Source: Corallococcus soli (GTDB lineage: Bacteria > Myxococcota > Myxococcia > Myxococcales > Myxococcaceae). From it: a DNA stretch of 64,000 bases. The stretch lies in contig NZ_JAAIYO010000010.1 of assembly GCF_014930455.1 (NCBI RefSeq), positions 124,001 through 188,000 on the forward strand, in the 5' to 3' direction. The notes under the pieces are model-generated. The model worked only from the letters and a program-made list of their open reading frames with translations, had not been told where the DNA came from and searched no databases. Positions within the stretch are counted from its first letter, which is position 1. Each line of letters begins with the position of its first letter. The translations under genes were made by a program, and so were the position numbers. Below are positions 1 through 10,301 of this stretch, in pieces.

Positions 1-2
1 CC

Positions 3-1868
3 AAGGTGCGCATCGTCGTCAACGTGAAGAACTGCGGCACGAACAACGCGGGGCCGCTGACCATCAACACGCTGACGTGGACGCCGGACCCGTCCGGGCC
101 GCTCCAGTTCAACCACAAGCCGCTGGCGACGCCGTACACGCTGCCGCCCAACGGCGAGGTCAACCTGGAGGTCTACTACGAGCCTTCGCGTGAGGGCTCC
201 GCGGCGGGCTCGCTGGTGATGACGACCAACGCCTTCTCCGCGGCCACGGTGCAGCTGGACTTCTTCGGCCGCGCCCGGGCGCATGCGCCGTGCGACCTGG
301 TGGTGACGCCGCAGGTGCTGGACTACGGCACGGTGCCGCCGGGGCGGGGCGCGGTGCTGGGCGTGAAGCTGGAGAACAAGGGCGCGGACCTGTGCCCGGT
401 GAAGAACATCCGCGTGGTCAACGACGGCGGCGGCGTGTTCCGCATGCCCGGCGGGGACCTCTTCGGCGGCATCATCTACCCGGGGGACTGGTTCAGCTTC
501 CAGGTGGCCTTCCAGGCGCCCTTCACCGGCGGTGACTTCGCGGGCGAGCTGCAGGTGGAGCAGTACAACCCGACGACGCCGGTGCTGCAGGTGCCGCTGA
601 TGGCGCACTCGCAGACGACGTGTCTGGTCGCCTCGCCCTGGTACGTGGACTTCGGCCTGGCGCGCAAGGACTGCCGGCCGGCGCCGCGCGAGGTGAACTA
701 CCTCAACGCGTGCACGACGCCCGTCACCATCTCCAACGTCTTCATCGGGCCGGGCACCACGGATTCGGAGTTCACGCTGCTGGACAACCCGGCGCCTCCC
801 GCCTTCCAGCTCCAGCCGGGCGAGTCCTTCACGGTGGGCGTGGACTACTTCGCGCAGGTGACGGGCATGAACCTGTCGCCCCTGTTCGTGGACTCCAGCG
901 ACCTGACGGTGCCGCTGCTGGTGCCGCTCATCGGTGAGTCGTCGAAGAAGGTGGAGAAGACGGACAACTTCGTGCAGCAGGACGTGAGCAAGGTGGACGT
1001 GCTGTTCGTCGTGGACAACACGGCGTCCATGGTGGAGGAGCACCCGAAGCTGGTCTCCGCCATCCCGTCCTTCGTGGACGCCGCGCGCAACAAGGCGGTG
1101 GACCTGAACATGGCGGTGACGACGACGGGCATCTCCGCGGTGTCCGGCGCGTGCCCGGGCGGCGCGCTGGGCGGCGAGGCCGGGCGCTTCTTCCCGGCGG
1201 ACAACACCCGCCAGCGCATCCTCACGCTGGCGACGCCCGACGTGACCCAGGTGCTCCAGCAGAACATGCAGGTGGGCCAGTGCGCGCAGGTGGAGCAGGG
1301 CTTCGAGGCGATGCGCCGCGCGCTCACCCCGCCCCTGGTGAACAACGCGGATGATCCGCGCACCGCGCTGCCCAACGACGGCAACCTGGGCTTCCTGCGC
1401 GACTCCGCGGCCCTGGTGGTGGTGTTCGTGGGCGACGAGGACGACCACTCGCCGGACGCGGTCTCCACGTACGTGCAGTGGGCGCAGCAGCGCAAGGGGG
1501 AGAACCAGCCGCAGCGGGCGACCTTCTTCGCCATCGCGCCCACGAAGACGGCCTGTGCCACGGCGGGCGGCGCCGGCACGCGCTACGCGGACGCCGCCGC
1601 GCAGACGGGCGGTGAGGTCCTCAACGTGTGCGCCGCGGACTACGCGCCGCTGCTGCGGCAGGTGGCCAGCAAGGCGTTCAGCGCGCAGGACCGCTTCCCG
1701 CTGAGCGAGGAGCCGGACACGGGCACGGTGGTGGTGAGCGTCAACGGCGCCCCCACCCCGTCGGGCTGGAGCTACGACGCCGCGAGCAACAGCGTGGTGT
1801 TCTCCGTGGTGCCCCCGCCGGGCGCGAAGGTGAGCATCACCTACCGCCGCGCCTGCGCCAACGACTGA
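3..1868 (+). CDS. VWA/ASH-domain surface protein, 5' end outside the window
   Basis: The reading frame is open from base 3, so the gene very probably starts upstream of the window; the GTG at base 6 is not a convincing start. The visible 620 residues hold three beta-rich repeats of the ASH/choice-of-anchor-D kind (about residues 1-95, 96-205 and 206-320). Each of the last two begins with a Cys followed by a 'P.. .DFG' or 'LDYGTV' type strand. A von Willebrand factor A domain follows (about 330-550), with a MIDAS-like 'FVVDNTASM'; the classical DxSxS is changed to D-N-T-A-S. A short beta domain closes the protein. Such proteins are typically secreted or outer-membrane linked in myxobacteria. 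The ligand is unknown. Domain assignment is fairly sure; function is not. Confidence 0.85.
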   Translation, partial: KVRIVVNVKNCGTNNAGPLTINTLTWTPDPSGPLQFNHKPLATPYTLPPNGEVNLEVYYEPSREGSAAGSLVMTTNAFSAATVQLDFFGRARAHAPCDLVVTPQVLDYGTVPPGRGAVLGVKLENKGADLCPVKNIRVVNDGGGVFRMPGGDLFGGIIYPGDWFSFQVAFQAPFTGGDFAGELQVEQYNPTTPVLQVPLMAHSQTTCLVASPWYVDFGLARKDCRPAPREVNYLNACTTPVTISNVFIGPGTTDSEFTLLDNPAPPAFQLQPGESFTVGVDYFAQVTGMNLSPLFVDSSDLTVPLLVPLIGESSKKVEKTDNFVQQDVSKVDVLFVVDNTASMVEEHPKLVSAIPSFVDAARNKAVDLNMAVTTTGISAVSGACPGGALGGEAGRFFPADNTRQRILTLATPDVTQVLQQNMQVGQCAQVEQGFEAMRRALTPPLVNNADDPRTALPNDGNLGFLRDSAALVVVFVGDEDDHSPDAVSTYVQWAQQRKGENQPQRATFFAIAPTKTACATAGGAGTRYADAAAQTGGEVLNVCAADYAPLLRQVASKAFSAQDRFPLSEEPDTGTVVVSVNGAPTPSGWSYDAASNSVVFSVVPPPGAKVSITYRRACAND

Positions 1869-2049
1869 ACGGTCGCGACGCTGTGGGTGTGGACCCCGTG
1901 ACGGGCCGGCCATCCGGCCCCGAACGGGGATGTCAGCCCCCGGTGCTACAGCACTGCATCTGCCTGTGCGGATGACCAGAAAATTGGAGGCGCTCCCTCG
2001 GTGTGTACCCTGCGGAGCGTCTAGCTGCTGTTGCCTTGGGAGGCACGCT

Positions 2050-2385
2050 GTGAGCACCCGGATCCCCGACGAGCATCCGAAGTCCCCTCCGCGCGCCGGT
2101 GCGCCGGGGCTGCGGGTCATCCGCGGGGAGGGCCAGCGCCGCCAGGAGCCGCTGGCGTCCCGGGATGCCGTGGCGCGGGTGCTGATGGAGGCCGGGGCGG
2201 ACATGCTGCTGCGGCGCATCAGCCCCCTGAGGGCGCAGGAGATCGAGCGCAAGGTGGACCGGGTGCTGGACCTGTTCGACCGGGTGGACGCGGCCCCGGT
2301 GCTGATGCCGGTGCTCAAGCGGCACCTGGACGAGCTGGAAGCCCTGATGCGGGAAACCCGCGAGGTCCGGGCAGTCCGCCGCTAG
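2050..2385 (+). CDS. small conserved hypothetical protein (111 aa)
   Basis: A GTG start at 2050 is preceded by GGGAGG at 2038-2043 with six bases of spacing. This is better than the ATG at 1930, whose N-terminal extension is low-complexity and Cys-rich. The protein starts VSTRIPDEH and has a basic, proline-rich N-terminus. A helical C-terminal half follows (about residues 40-111), rich in Leu, Arg and Glu, with heptad-like spacing in 'ERKVDRVLDLFDRV' and 'LKRHLDELEALMRE'. No enzyme motif, signal peptide or membrane segment is seen. It lies 43 bases upstream of a Ser/Thr kinase on the same strand and may be co-transcribed with it. I do not recognise the family; a small helical adaptor is a guess. 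Confidence 0.65.
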   Translation: MSTRIPDEHPKSPPRAGAPGLRVIRGEGQRRQEPLASRDAVARVLMEAGADMLLRRISPLRAQEIERKVDRVLDLFDRVDAAPVLMPVLKRHLDELEALMRETREVRAVRR

Positions 2386-2428
2386 GGCGCCCGGACGCCC
2401 CTGGCTGGAAAAACCCCAAGGGGATTCG

Positions 2429-5257
2429 ATGTTTGATTCCCCTGGCCGGGGGGCTTACGCTCGGGGCTCGCCTTCCCGCGTCCCGGCCGTGTCCATCGAA
2501 ACCTACGGCAGCTACCAGCTCCTGAAGCGCCTTGCCACGGGCGGCATGGCGCAGATCTACCTCGCGCGCAGGCCAGGTTCGGATGCACCGGACAAGCTGC
2601 TGGTGCTCAAGCGCATCCTCCCGCACCTGTCGGAGAACGACGAGTTCGTCCGGATGTTCCTGGACGAGGCGCGGATCGCAGCCCGGCTCGCGCACCCCAA
2701 CGTGGTGCAGATCTACGACCTGGGGGCGGAGGGGGACACGTTCTTCATCGCCATGGAGTACATCCATGGGGTGGACGCGCGCCGGCTCTGGAAGCGCTCG
2801 GAGACGTCCAACCGTCCGCTGCCCGTGCCGCTGGTGTGCCGCATCCTGCTGGGGGCCAGCGCGGGGCTGGACTACGCGCACCGCAAGACGGACGCGGCGG
2901 GGCGCCCGCTGGGCATCGTGCACCGGGACGTGTCGCCGCAGAACATCCTGGTGACGTTCGAGGGTGGCGTGAAGGTGGTGGACTTCGGCATCGCCAAGGC
3001 GGCGGACCAGGCCACCGTGACGCGCTCCGGGGTGCTCAAGGGCAAGTATTCGTACATGTCGCCGGAGCAGGCCTCCGGGCAGCGGGTGGACTGCCGTTCG
3101 GACGTGTTCGCGCTGGGCGTGGTGCTGCATGAGCTGCTGACGGGGGGGCGCCTGTTCAAGCGCCCCAGCGACATGCTGACGCTGTCGGCGGTGGCGGAGT
3201 GCAACGTGCCGCCGCCGTCGCTGGTGGCGCCCCGGGTTCCGGCGGATCTGGACCCCATCGTGCTCAAGGCGCTCGCGAAGGATCCGGACGCGCGCTACCA
3301 GCACGCGCACGACCTGCAGCACGCGCTGGAGGGGTGGCTGGCGGCGCAGTCGCAGCCGTCGGGCACGGCGGACCTGGCCGTGTACATGAAGGAGCTGTAC
3401 GCGGACCGGCTGTCCGACGAGGCCCGCTCGGGCGAGGTGCAGGTGACGGACGAGGAGGCCGGCGTGTCACCGCGCTCGGAGCCGCCTCCCACGCCGCGCC
3501 GCTCGGTGATGCGGCCCGCCCTGGCGACGGGACGGACGGAGCACGAGCCCACCACCACCCTGCGCCCGCCCCGGGCGAACCGGCCGAGCGGGAAGGTCGA
3601 ACCGCGCCGCGACGAGCCGGAGGCCGAGGCCCGGGCAGGGGAGGGACGTGCCGAGACCCGCGGGGTCGAGGCGCGTCCGGAGGCGCGGGGCGCGGAGTCT
3701 CGGGCTGATGCGCGGAGCTCGGAGCTTCGAGGCGAGGCTCGTGGCGGGGAGCTTCGCTCCGAAAGCCGCGGTGCCGAGGGTCGCAACGCCGACCTTCGGG
3801 GTGAAGGTCGCAACGCCGAGGGGCGCAACGCGGAGCCTCGCGGTGCCGAACCTCGTCACGCGGAGGTCCGCGCCGACATCCGTGGCTCCGAGAGCCGCCT
3901 TCCGGAGGTCCGGGGGGCCGACGCCCGGCCGGAGACCCGACAGACGACGGGGACGCGGCGGGCGCTGGAGTCTCCGCCCTCTCGCTCCGTGCGGCCGGTG
4001 CGCCTGGAGGAGCCGTCCATCCCGACGGTGACCGTGGATGAAGGCCCCACGCTCGCCATGGTGGATCCGCTGGGCCGCCTGGCCCCTGCCGGCTTCCAGG
4101 TGGAAGAGGACGCGCCCACGCTCGCCATGATGGATCCGCTGGGCCGCCTGAATCCCCGGTTCCAGCAGGAGGACGAGGAGGCTCCCACCCTGGATCAGCG
4201 CCTGCTGGCGGCCCGGCTCCAGGAAGACGAGGACGACGCGACCCAGGACATGCGGTCCATCACCCACGCCGAGGACGACGAGGGGCCCACGCAGGACATG
4301 CGCGCCGTGCCCCGCTCGGAGGTTCCCATCTCCCTGCGCTCCGGTGCGATGCCGTCGGCGGAGCACCGTCAGGCCCGGTTCCCGGTGCCCGCGCCCCACG
4401 CGACGCTCGAGGAGATGACCGCGTCCACGGCGCCGCGCTCCGCCTCCCGCGCGCCCATGCCCAACGCCTGGGTTCCGCCGGCCCGCACGGCCACGGTCGC
4501 CGACCATGCGCTCGTGGCGCCGTCCAAGCACCGCTGGTTCGTGTGGGGTGGGGCGGCCCTGGTGGTCGTGGTGATCCTGCTGGGGCTCTTCTGGGGTTCG
4601 GGGATGGCCACGGGCGGCGTGCGGGTGGAGTCCGAACCTACGGGCGCGCGCGTGGTGTTCGAGGACCGCGTGCTGCCGGAGCGCACGCCCCTGGTGCTGC
4701 CCTCGGTGAAGCCCGGCCGCTACCGCCTCGTGGTGGTGAAGGAAGGCTACCGGGAGTTCCGCACGCAGATCGTGGTGCCGGACTCAGGGCCGCTCGTGGT
4801 GGGGCCGCTGAAGCTCGTGCCCATGACGTCCTCCGGGCGGCCCGGCGCGGAGACGCCGCCTCCGGAGCCTCCCCCGACGACGCCGCCCGCGCCCGAGGTC
4901 GGCCCCTCCGGCGCGGCCGGTTCCCAGGCTCCTGCCCCCACGGCGCTGGAGGTGAAGGAAGCCCGGGCCGCGGCCCCCGCGGTCCGCCCGTCCCCGGTCG
5001 TGCCCGTCCCGGCCGCGGAGGGGCGCGAGCCTGCCCGGCCCGTGGAGCGTGCCGCGTCGGTGAGCTTCGTGGTGACGCCCTGGGCGGAGGTGACGTGCAA
5101 CGGGCGCAAGCTGGGCGAGACGCCGTTCCAGCCCGTGGAGCTGCGGGTGGGCATGTATGACTGCAAGTTCTCCAACCCCGAGCTGAAGCGCACGCTCAAC
5201 CGCCGCATCGAGGTGCGCCCCATCGACCTCAACGTGGTGACGGTCAAGTTCGAGTAG
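2429..5257 (+). CDS. membrane Ser/Thr protein kinase with two PEGA domains
   Basis: This is a Hanks-type kinase of 942 residues. The catalytic domain (about 27-300) has a Gly loop '[10 protein letters not shown]' (35-44), Lys61 in 'LVLKRIL', the catalytic loop 'HRDVSPQN' near 165 and 'DFGIAKA' near 186. A long disordered linker (about 350-700) includes an Arg/Glu-rich stretch of 'RxAExR'-like units and an acidic segment with repeated 'PTLAM.DPLGRL' and 'TQDM' motifs. One membrane helix (about 704-728) leads to two PEGA domains (about 732-795 and 870-942), which would lie outside the inner membrane. ATG 2429 has AAGGGG five bases upstream; GTG 2489 is an alternative start. The next kinase follows after six bases. 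Substrates are unknown. Confidence 0.93.
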   Translation: MFDSPGRGAYARGSPSRVPAVSIETYGSYQLLKRLATGGMAQIYLARRPGSDAPDKLLVLKRILPHLSENDEFVRMFLDEARIAARLAHPNVVQIYDLGAEGDTFFIAMEYIHGVDARRLWKRSETSNRPLPVPLVCRILLGASAGLDYAHRKTDAAGRPLGIVHRDVSPQNILVTFEGGVKVVDFGIAKAADQATVTRSGVLKGKYSYMSPEQASGQRVDCRSDVFALGVVLHELLTGGRLFKRPSDMLTLSAVAECNVPPPSLVAPRVPADLDPIVLKALAKDPDARYQHAHDLQHALEGWLAAQSQPSGTADLAVYMKELYADRLSDEARSGEVQVTDEEAGVSPRSEPPPTPRRSVMRPALATGRTEHEPTTTLRPPRANRPSGKVEPRRDEPEAEARAGEGRAETRGVEARPEARGAESRADARSSELRGEARGGELRSESRGAEGRNADLRGEGRNAEGRNAEPRGAEPRHAEVRADIRGSESRLPEVRGADARPETRQTTGTRRALESPPSRSVRPVRLEEPSIPTVTVDEGPTLAMVDPLGRLAPAGFQVEEDAPTLAMMDPLGRLNPRFQQEDEEAPTLDQRLLAARLQEDEDDATQDMRSITHAEDDEGPTQDMRAVPRSEVPISLRSGAMPSAEHRQARFPVPAPHATLEEMTASTAPRSASRAPMPNAWVPPARTATVADHALVAPSKHRWFVWGGAALVVVVILLGLFWGSGMATGGVRVESEPTGARVVFEDRVLPERTPLVLPSVKPGRYRLVVVKEGYREFRTQIVVPDSGPLVVGPLKLVPMTSSGRPGAETPPPEPPPTTPPAPEVGPSGAAGSQAPAPTALEVKEARAAAPAVRPSPVVPVPAAEGREPARPVERAASVSFVVTPWAEVTCNGRKLGETPFQPVELRVGMYDCKFSNPELKRTLNRRIEVRPIDLNVVTVKFE

Positions 5258-5263
5258 GCGGCG

Positions 5264-7369
5264 GTGGACCCTTCCATGACGCTCGAGGCAGGAACCCACG
5301 TCGGCAAGTACGTCGTGCGCCGCAAGCTCGCCGAAGGGGGCATGGCGGAGATCTTCCTGTGCACCGCGCGCGGACCGGAGGGCTTCGAGAAGGAAGTCGT
5401 CATCAAGCGCGTGCGCTCGTTCCTCGCGAGCGACCCGGACTTCGTCCAGATGTTCATCGCCGAGGCGCGGCTGGCCTCGCGGCTCAACCACGCCAACGTG
5501 GTGCAGATCTTCGACTTCGACAAGCACGAGGACACCTACTACCTGGCGATGGAGTATGTGCGCGGCTGCTCGCTGTGGGAGCTGCGCAAGCGGAGCAAGG
5601 AGGCGATGACGCCGATAACGCCCACGCTGGTGGCGCACATCGGCGTGGAGGTCGCGCGCGGGCTGCACTACGCCCACCGCCTGCGGGTGAACGGCGAATT
5701 GCTGCACCTGGTGCACCGCGACGTCACGCCCCACAACGTGCTCGTGTCCTACGACGGCGCGGTGAAGCTCACCGACTTCGGCATCGCGAAGGCGGGCAAC
5801 ACGCTGACCAACCCCGGGGTGCTCAAGGGCAAGTTCGCGTACATGTCGCCCGAGCAGGCCCGGGGCGAGAGCGTCGACGCGCGCACCGACGTGTTCGCGC
5901 TGGGCGTGGTGCTGTGGGAGCTGCTCACCGGCGGGCGCCTGTTCCAGGGCGACTCTGAAATCGCCGTCCTGCGCGCGGTGCAGGAGAGCACCATCGTGCC
6001 GCCCGCGCGGCTCAACCCGGACGTGCCCCCGGAGCTGGACGCCGCCATCTGCCGGGCGCTGGAGCGCGACCTGTCGAAGCGCTTCCAGACGGCCGGTGAG
6101 CTGGAGCGCGCGCTGGCGCAGTGCGTGCTGAACCAGGCCCGCTCCGTGGACGACACCGACGTGGGCGAATTCCTGCGCGGGCTGTTCCCGGTCGCCGCCA
6201 GCAACCTGGCGCTGCCCGCCATGCCGGAGCGCACGGCCCTGGTGGACGGGGCGCTCCCGCCGCCCGGTGAGGACGCGGCGCCGCCGCCCCGTGAGCCCAC
6301 CGCCGTGATGCCCTCGCGCGGCCATGCCTCGGGGGCGATGCGGAGCCCTTCTCCGGACGAAGACCTGCACGGCACGACGCTGGTGCTGGGCCGCGACGAG
6401 CGCGCCGAGGCCGTGAACGGACGCCCTCCGGCCCCCACGCCGTTGATGCCCCTGCCATCCCTGGAGCGCGGGGCGCGGGAGCCGCAGGGGGCACCGGCTG
6501 GCAGGCGCCCCGCGTCGCGCGAAGTCGCCGCCTACTCCCAGGAGGCCTCGGAGGGTGGACGCCGGGCCATGACGCCTGGGGCAGGGGGGCGCTCCGGGGC
6601 AGCCGGTGATGCGTCGCAAGCCTCGACGTCCGAGGAGGCCTCTTGGGGAACGGGCGCCGACGCGGACGCAAGCCAGGGCTCCGCGCGGCGGTCCAGCGCC
6701 CCGGGCGATGAATCGCGTGGCGCCCGGCGGTCGGGCGCCTCCAATGATGAAGCCCGTTTCGCCACCCGGTCCGACGCCGGGCTTCGCGAAGACGACACCG
6801 TGTCCGCCACGGAGCCGGGACCGCCCTCCGCGCCGGGCCGCAAGCGGGCCCTCTGGGCAGGAGCCGCGGTGCTGGGACTCGCGGGCGTCCTGGGCGTCAT
6901 GGCCCTGGCGCGCTCCCTTCCAGGGGCCGCCGTCTCGGGGCAGGGGAGCAGTGCATCCCAACCGGCCGCGAACGTCCCTGTCGAACCGTCCCGGCCCGCG
7001 TCACCAGACGCCGTCGAGGCGGAAATCGAGGGGCAGCGGCGTGAGGCCGCCCTGGCCACGCCTCCGCCTCCGCGGAAGAGCGCCCCCGCGTCGGTGACGG
7101 CGGCGCCCGCCAACCCCCCCGCTCCGGTGGCGCCCGCCGAGGACGCGGCGAAGGCCCTGGGCACGCTCCAGGTCAGCGCCAATCCGTATGCGACCGTCTA
7201 CCTGGGCACGAAGCGGCTCGGGGACGTGCAGGGCCGCGCCTCCTACAAGGTGGCGCCCGGCACCTACAAGCTGACCTTCGAGCACCCGACCAGCGCCAGG
7301 TCGTACACCGTCGTCGTCCCCGCCAACGGCACCGTGACCCAGGAGTTCCGCGCCTCGAAGGGCCGCTGA
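5264..7369 (+). CDS. membrane Ser/Thr protein kinase with C-terminal PEGA domain
   Basis: This second Hanks-type kinase (701 residues) starts six bases after the first. The catalytic domain (about 14-285) carries '[10 protein letters not shown]', Lys in 'VVIKRVR', 'HRDVTPHN' near 152 and 'DFGIAKA' near 172. A Pro/Ala/Ser-rich linker runs to about 525, a single membrane helix spans about 527-549, and a C-terminal PEGA domain covers about 625-701. It is close in plan to the upstream kinase but has one PEGA domain and lacks the acidic TQDM segment. GTG 5264 was chosen; ATG 5276 (MTLEAG) is equally possible. Tandem kinases of this type suggest a signalling pair sensing envelope state, which is inference. 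Confidence 0.92.
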   Translation: MDPSMTLEAGTHVGKYVVRRKLAEGGMAEIFLCTARGPEGFEKEVVIKRVRSFLASDPDFVQMFIAEARLASRLNHANVVQIFDFDKHEDTYYLAMEYVRGCSLWELRKRSKEAMTPITPTLVAHIGVEVARGLHYAHRLRVNGELLHLVHRDVTPHNVLVSYDGAVKLTDFGIAKAGNTLTNPGVLKGKFAYMSPEQARGESVDARTDVFALGVVLWELLTGGRLFQGDSEIAVLRAVQESTIVPPARLNPDVPPELDAAICRALERDLSKRFQTAGELERALAQCVLNQARSVDDTDVGEFLRGLFPVAASNLALPAMPERTALVDGALPPPGEDAAPPPREPTAVMPSRGHASGAMRSPSPDEDLHGTTLVLGRDERAEAVNGRPPAPTPLMPLPSLERGAREPQGAPAGRRPASREVAAYSQEASEGGRRAMTPGAGGRSGAAGDASQASTSEEASWGTGADADASQGSARRSSAPGDESRGARRSGASNDEARFATRSDAGLREDDTVSATEPGPPSAPGRKRALWAGAAVLGLAGVLGVMALARSLPGAAVSGQGSSASQPAANVPVEPSRPASPDAVEAEIEGQRREAALATPPPPRKSAPASVTAAPANPPAPVAPAEDAAKALGTLQVSANPYATVYLGTKRLGDVQGRASYKVAPGTYKLTFEHPTSARSYTVVVPANGTVTQEFRASKGR

Positions 7370-7377
7370 CCCCGGCC

Positions 7378-7410
7378 GCCTCCCCCCGCCTGGCCGGTGG
7401 GGGGCGAGGC
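7378..7410 (+). terminator. GC-rich stem-loop after the kinase pair
   Basis: GCCTCCCCCC (7378-7387) can pair imperfectly with GGGGGGCGAGGC (7399-7410), and CCGGCC/GGCCGG flanks extend the stem. It lies just after the kinase stop codon. There is no T tract, so its role as a terminator is inferred from stem strength and position. Confidence 0.45.
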
Positions 7411-7570
7411 AGCCGGCCGCCGTTCCCCGCCATCCCCCCGCGCCTCCCGGATGTTCAGTCCCCGACCCGAGCGTCGGACGGACGACGTCCGCCCGCCCGC
7501 CTGCTCGTCGTTCTTGACGAATGACGCGCGAATCTGGCACCTATGCAGTCCATTCAGTAGCCTCTATTCA

Positions 7571-8095
7571 ATGGAATCGATGGACCTGCTGGCGCCCGAA
7601 GAGCTCGAACGCATCGAGCGCGAAAACGCCGGGGGGCTGCCCGCGAACGCGATTCTTGAAATCTTCCGGCCCCGGGGCGTGAGGCTCTCGGAGGCGACGT
7701 TCCGGAAGTACGTCCAGGCGGGGCTCCTGCCGCGCAGCCGTCGCGTGGGCCGCAAGGGCAAGCACCAGGGCAGCCTGGGCCTCTACCCGGTGGAAGCGGT
7801 GCGGCGCATCAATGTCATCAAGAAGATGATGGCCGAGGGACACACCCTGGAGGACATCCGCCGCTCCTTCGTGTTCCACCGCAACCACATCGACCAGCTC
7901 CAGCGGGACCTGTCGGAGGTGCTGGACGGGTTCCAGGAGGAGCTGGGAGGACGGCCCCTGGGAGGAGAACGCAGGAGGTCACTCGAAGCCCAGTTGGCAA
8001 CGCTGAGGCAACGGGCGCAGGATCTGGTCCGCGATGTCGCCCGGTTGGGCAGCGCCGTCACGGCGCGCGAAGACGAAACGCTCCGGCCGCAATAG
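7571..8095 (+). CDS. MerR-family-like transcriptional regulator
   Basis: A 174-residue protein begins [10 protein letters not shown]. Residues about 20-75 form a winged-helix DNA-binding region of MerR type: '[18 protein letters not shown]' then a basic wing, '[30 protein letters not shown]'. The C-terminal half is a predicted coiled coil ('[16 protein letters not shown]', '[22 protein letters not shown]'), as usual for dimerising MerR proteins. No Cys-based metal site is visible. The track-long frame reaches back to 7397, but that extension is low-complexity. No clear ribosome site precedes ATG 7571. A TTGACG at 7514-7519 may be a -35 element but has no convincing -10. Target genes are unknown. 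Confidence 0.8.
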   Translation: MESMDLLAPEELERIERENAGGLPANAILEIFRPRGVRLSEATFRKYVQAGLLPRSRRVGRKGKHQGSLGLYPVEAVRRINVIKKMMAEGHTLEDIRRSFVFHRNHIDQLQRDLSEVLDGFQEELGGRPLGGERRRSLEAQLATLRQRAQDLVRDVARLGSAVTAREDETLRPQ

Positions 8096-8149
8096 GATGC
8101 CCCCCAGGGTCCTGTTGAACCGGGTAGACTCCACACATCTGGAGGAATC

Positions 8150-8644
<495 letters not shown>

Positions 8645-8752
8645 AGTCGGGCCTGTGTGTCGTGTCGTCTCTGGGGTGACGTGTTGCGTTGACACCCCAG
8701 GGGGTGGTTGCTAGGACCCGCGCCACCCCCCCCCGCATCCCGAGGCGCACAC

Positions 8753-10297
8753 GTGCTGGCTCTCCTGAGCGTTTCCGACAAGCGCGGTCTGGTCCCCTTT
8801 GCCCAGGGCCTCGTCCGGCTGGGCTACCAACTGCTCTCCACCGGCGGCACCCTGGAGGCCCTCAAGGCCGCCAGCATCCCCGCCACCCAGGTGTCCGAGC
8901 ACACGCAGAGTCCCGAAATCCTCGGCGGCCGCGTGAAGACGCTCCACCCCCGCATCCACGGCGGCATCCTCGGTCGGCCCGACCTGGAGAGCGACCGGGC
9001 GGAGATGGCGGCGAACCGCATCGAGCCCATCTCGCTGGTGGTGGTGAACCTCTACCCGTTCCGCAAGACGGTGGCGTCGGGCGCGGCGGAGGAGGAGATC
9101 ATCGAGAACATCGACATCGGCGGGCCGGCGATGGTCCGCGCGTCGGCGAAGAACTTCAAGCACGTGGCCGTGGTGGTGGACCCGGACGACTACGCGCCGG
9201 TGCTCGCGGAGATTGAAGGCCACAAGGCGGTGAGCGAAGAGACGCGCCGGCGGCTGATGCGCAAGGCGTTCGCGCACACGGCGGCCTACGACGCGTCCAT
9301 CTCCGGGTGGCTGTCGGGCGAGGCCCAGGAGCCGTTCCCGCAGGAGCTGTCGCTGGCGTTCCAGAAGGTGCAGGGGCTGCGCTACGGGGAGAACCCGCAC
9401 CAGCGCGGCGCCTTCTACCGCGAGTTCCAGACGCCGAAGGAGCCGTCGGTGGCGTTCGCGAAGGTGCTCCAGGGCAAGGAGCTCTCGTACAACAACATCC
9501 TGGACCTGGACGCGGCCCTGGGGCTCGTCCTGGAGTTCCCGGAGCAGCCCTGCGCGGTGGTCATCAAGCACAACACCCCGTGCGGCGTGGCGGTGGACGA
9601 CGTGCTGGAGAAGGCCTACCGCACCGCCCGCGCGGTGGATGAGACGTCCGCCTTCGGCGGCATCGTCGCCTTCAACCGCGAGGTGGACGAGGCCGTGGCC
9701 AGGGCCATGGCGGAGACGTTCCTGGAGGCCGTCATCGCGCCGTCGTACTCGGCCGCGGCCCTTCAGGTGCTCGCGGCGAAGAAGAACCTGCGCCTCCTGG
9801 AGGCCGGCCCGGAGCTGGCGTCCCCCACCGCCCGGCCGCGTCCCCAGGTGGATGCCCGGAGCGTGTCGGGCGGCATGCTGCTGATGGACCGGGACGCGGT
9901 GGAGCCGCCCCTGGAGTGGAAGGTGGTCTCCAAGCGCGCCCCCACGCCGGAAGAGGAGCGCGCCCTGCGCTTCGCCTGGAAGGTGTGCAAGCACGTGAAG
10001 AGCAACGCCATCGTGTTCGCGGCCGGGCGCCAGCTGCTCGCCCAGGGCGGCGGGCAGACGAACCGGGTGGACTCCGTCCGCATCGCGATGACGCGGGGCG
10101 GCGAAGCCCTCAAGGGCAGCGCGGTGGCCTCGGATGCGTTCTTCCCCTTCCGGGACGGGCTGGACGAGGCGGCCCGGGCCGGGGCGACGGCGGTCATCCA
10201 GCCGGGTGGGTCCGTCCGGGACGCCGAAGTGATTGCGGCCGCGGACGAACATGGGATGGCCATGGTGGTGACGGGAGTGCGACACTTCCGGCACTAA
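8753..10297 (+). CDS. purH: bifunctional AICAR formyltransferase / IMP cyclohydrolase
   Basis: PurH catalyses the last two steps of de novo IMP synthesis. GTG 8753 gives [13 protein letters not shown], the normal N-terminus of the family, and GAGG at 8742-8745 serves as ribosome site; the ATG-like start at 8708 would add a proline-rich tail. The IMP cyclohydrolase (MGS-like) domain is at about 1-190, with '[11 protein letters not shown]' and 'GGRVKTLHP'. The formyltransferase domain follows, with '[13 protein letters not shown]' and the catalytic Lys-His of '[10 protein letters not shown]'. At 514 residues it has the usual length. It leads an operon: the next gene begins five bases after its stop and purD follows. 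Confidence 0.97.
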   Translation: MLALLSVSDKRGLVPFAQGLVRLGYQLLSTGGTLEALKAASIPATQVSEHTQSPEILGGRVKTLHPRIHGGILGRPDLESDRAEMAANRIEPISLVVVNLYPFRKTVASGAAEEEIIENIDIGGPAMVRASAKNFKHVAVVVDPDDYAPVLAEIEGHKAVSEETRRRLMRKAFAHTAAYDASISGWLSGEAQEPFPQELSLAFQKVQGLRYGENPHQRGAFYREFQTPKEPSVAFAKVLQGKELSYNNILDLDAALGLVLEFPEQPCAVVIKHNTPCGVAVDDVLEKAYRTARAVDETSAFGGIVAFNREVDEAVARAMAETFLEAVIAPSYSAAALQVLAAKKNLRLLEAGPELASPTARPRPQVDARSVSGGMLLMDRDAVEPPLEWKVVSKRAPTPEEERALRFAWKVCKHVKSNAIVFAAGRQLLAQGGGQTNRVDSVRIAMTRGGEALKGSAVASDAFFPFRDGLDEAARAGATAVIQPGGSVRDAEVIAAADEHGMAMVVTGVRHFRH

Positions 10298-10301
10298 CTT
10301 C

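Noticed and set aside
3600-3960. CRISPR-like array in the repetitive part of the first kinase
   Set aside because: The repeats are in-frame coding units of variable sequence with no constant spacer structure.
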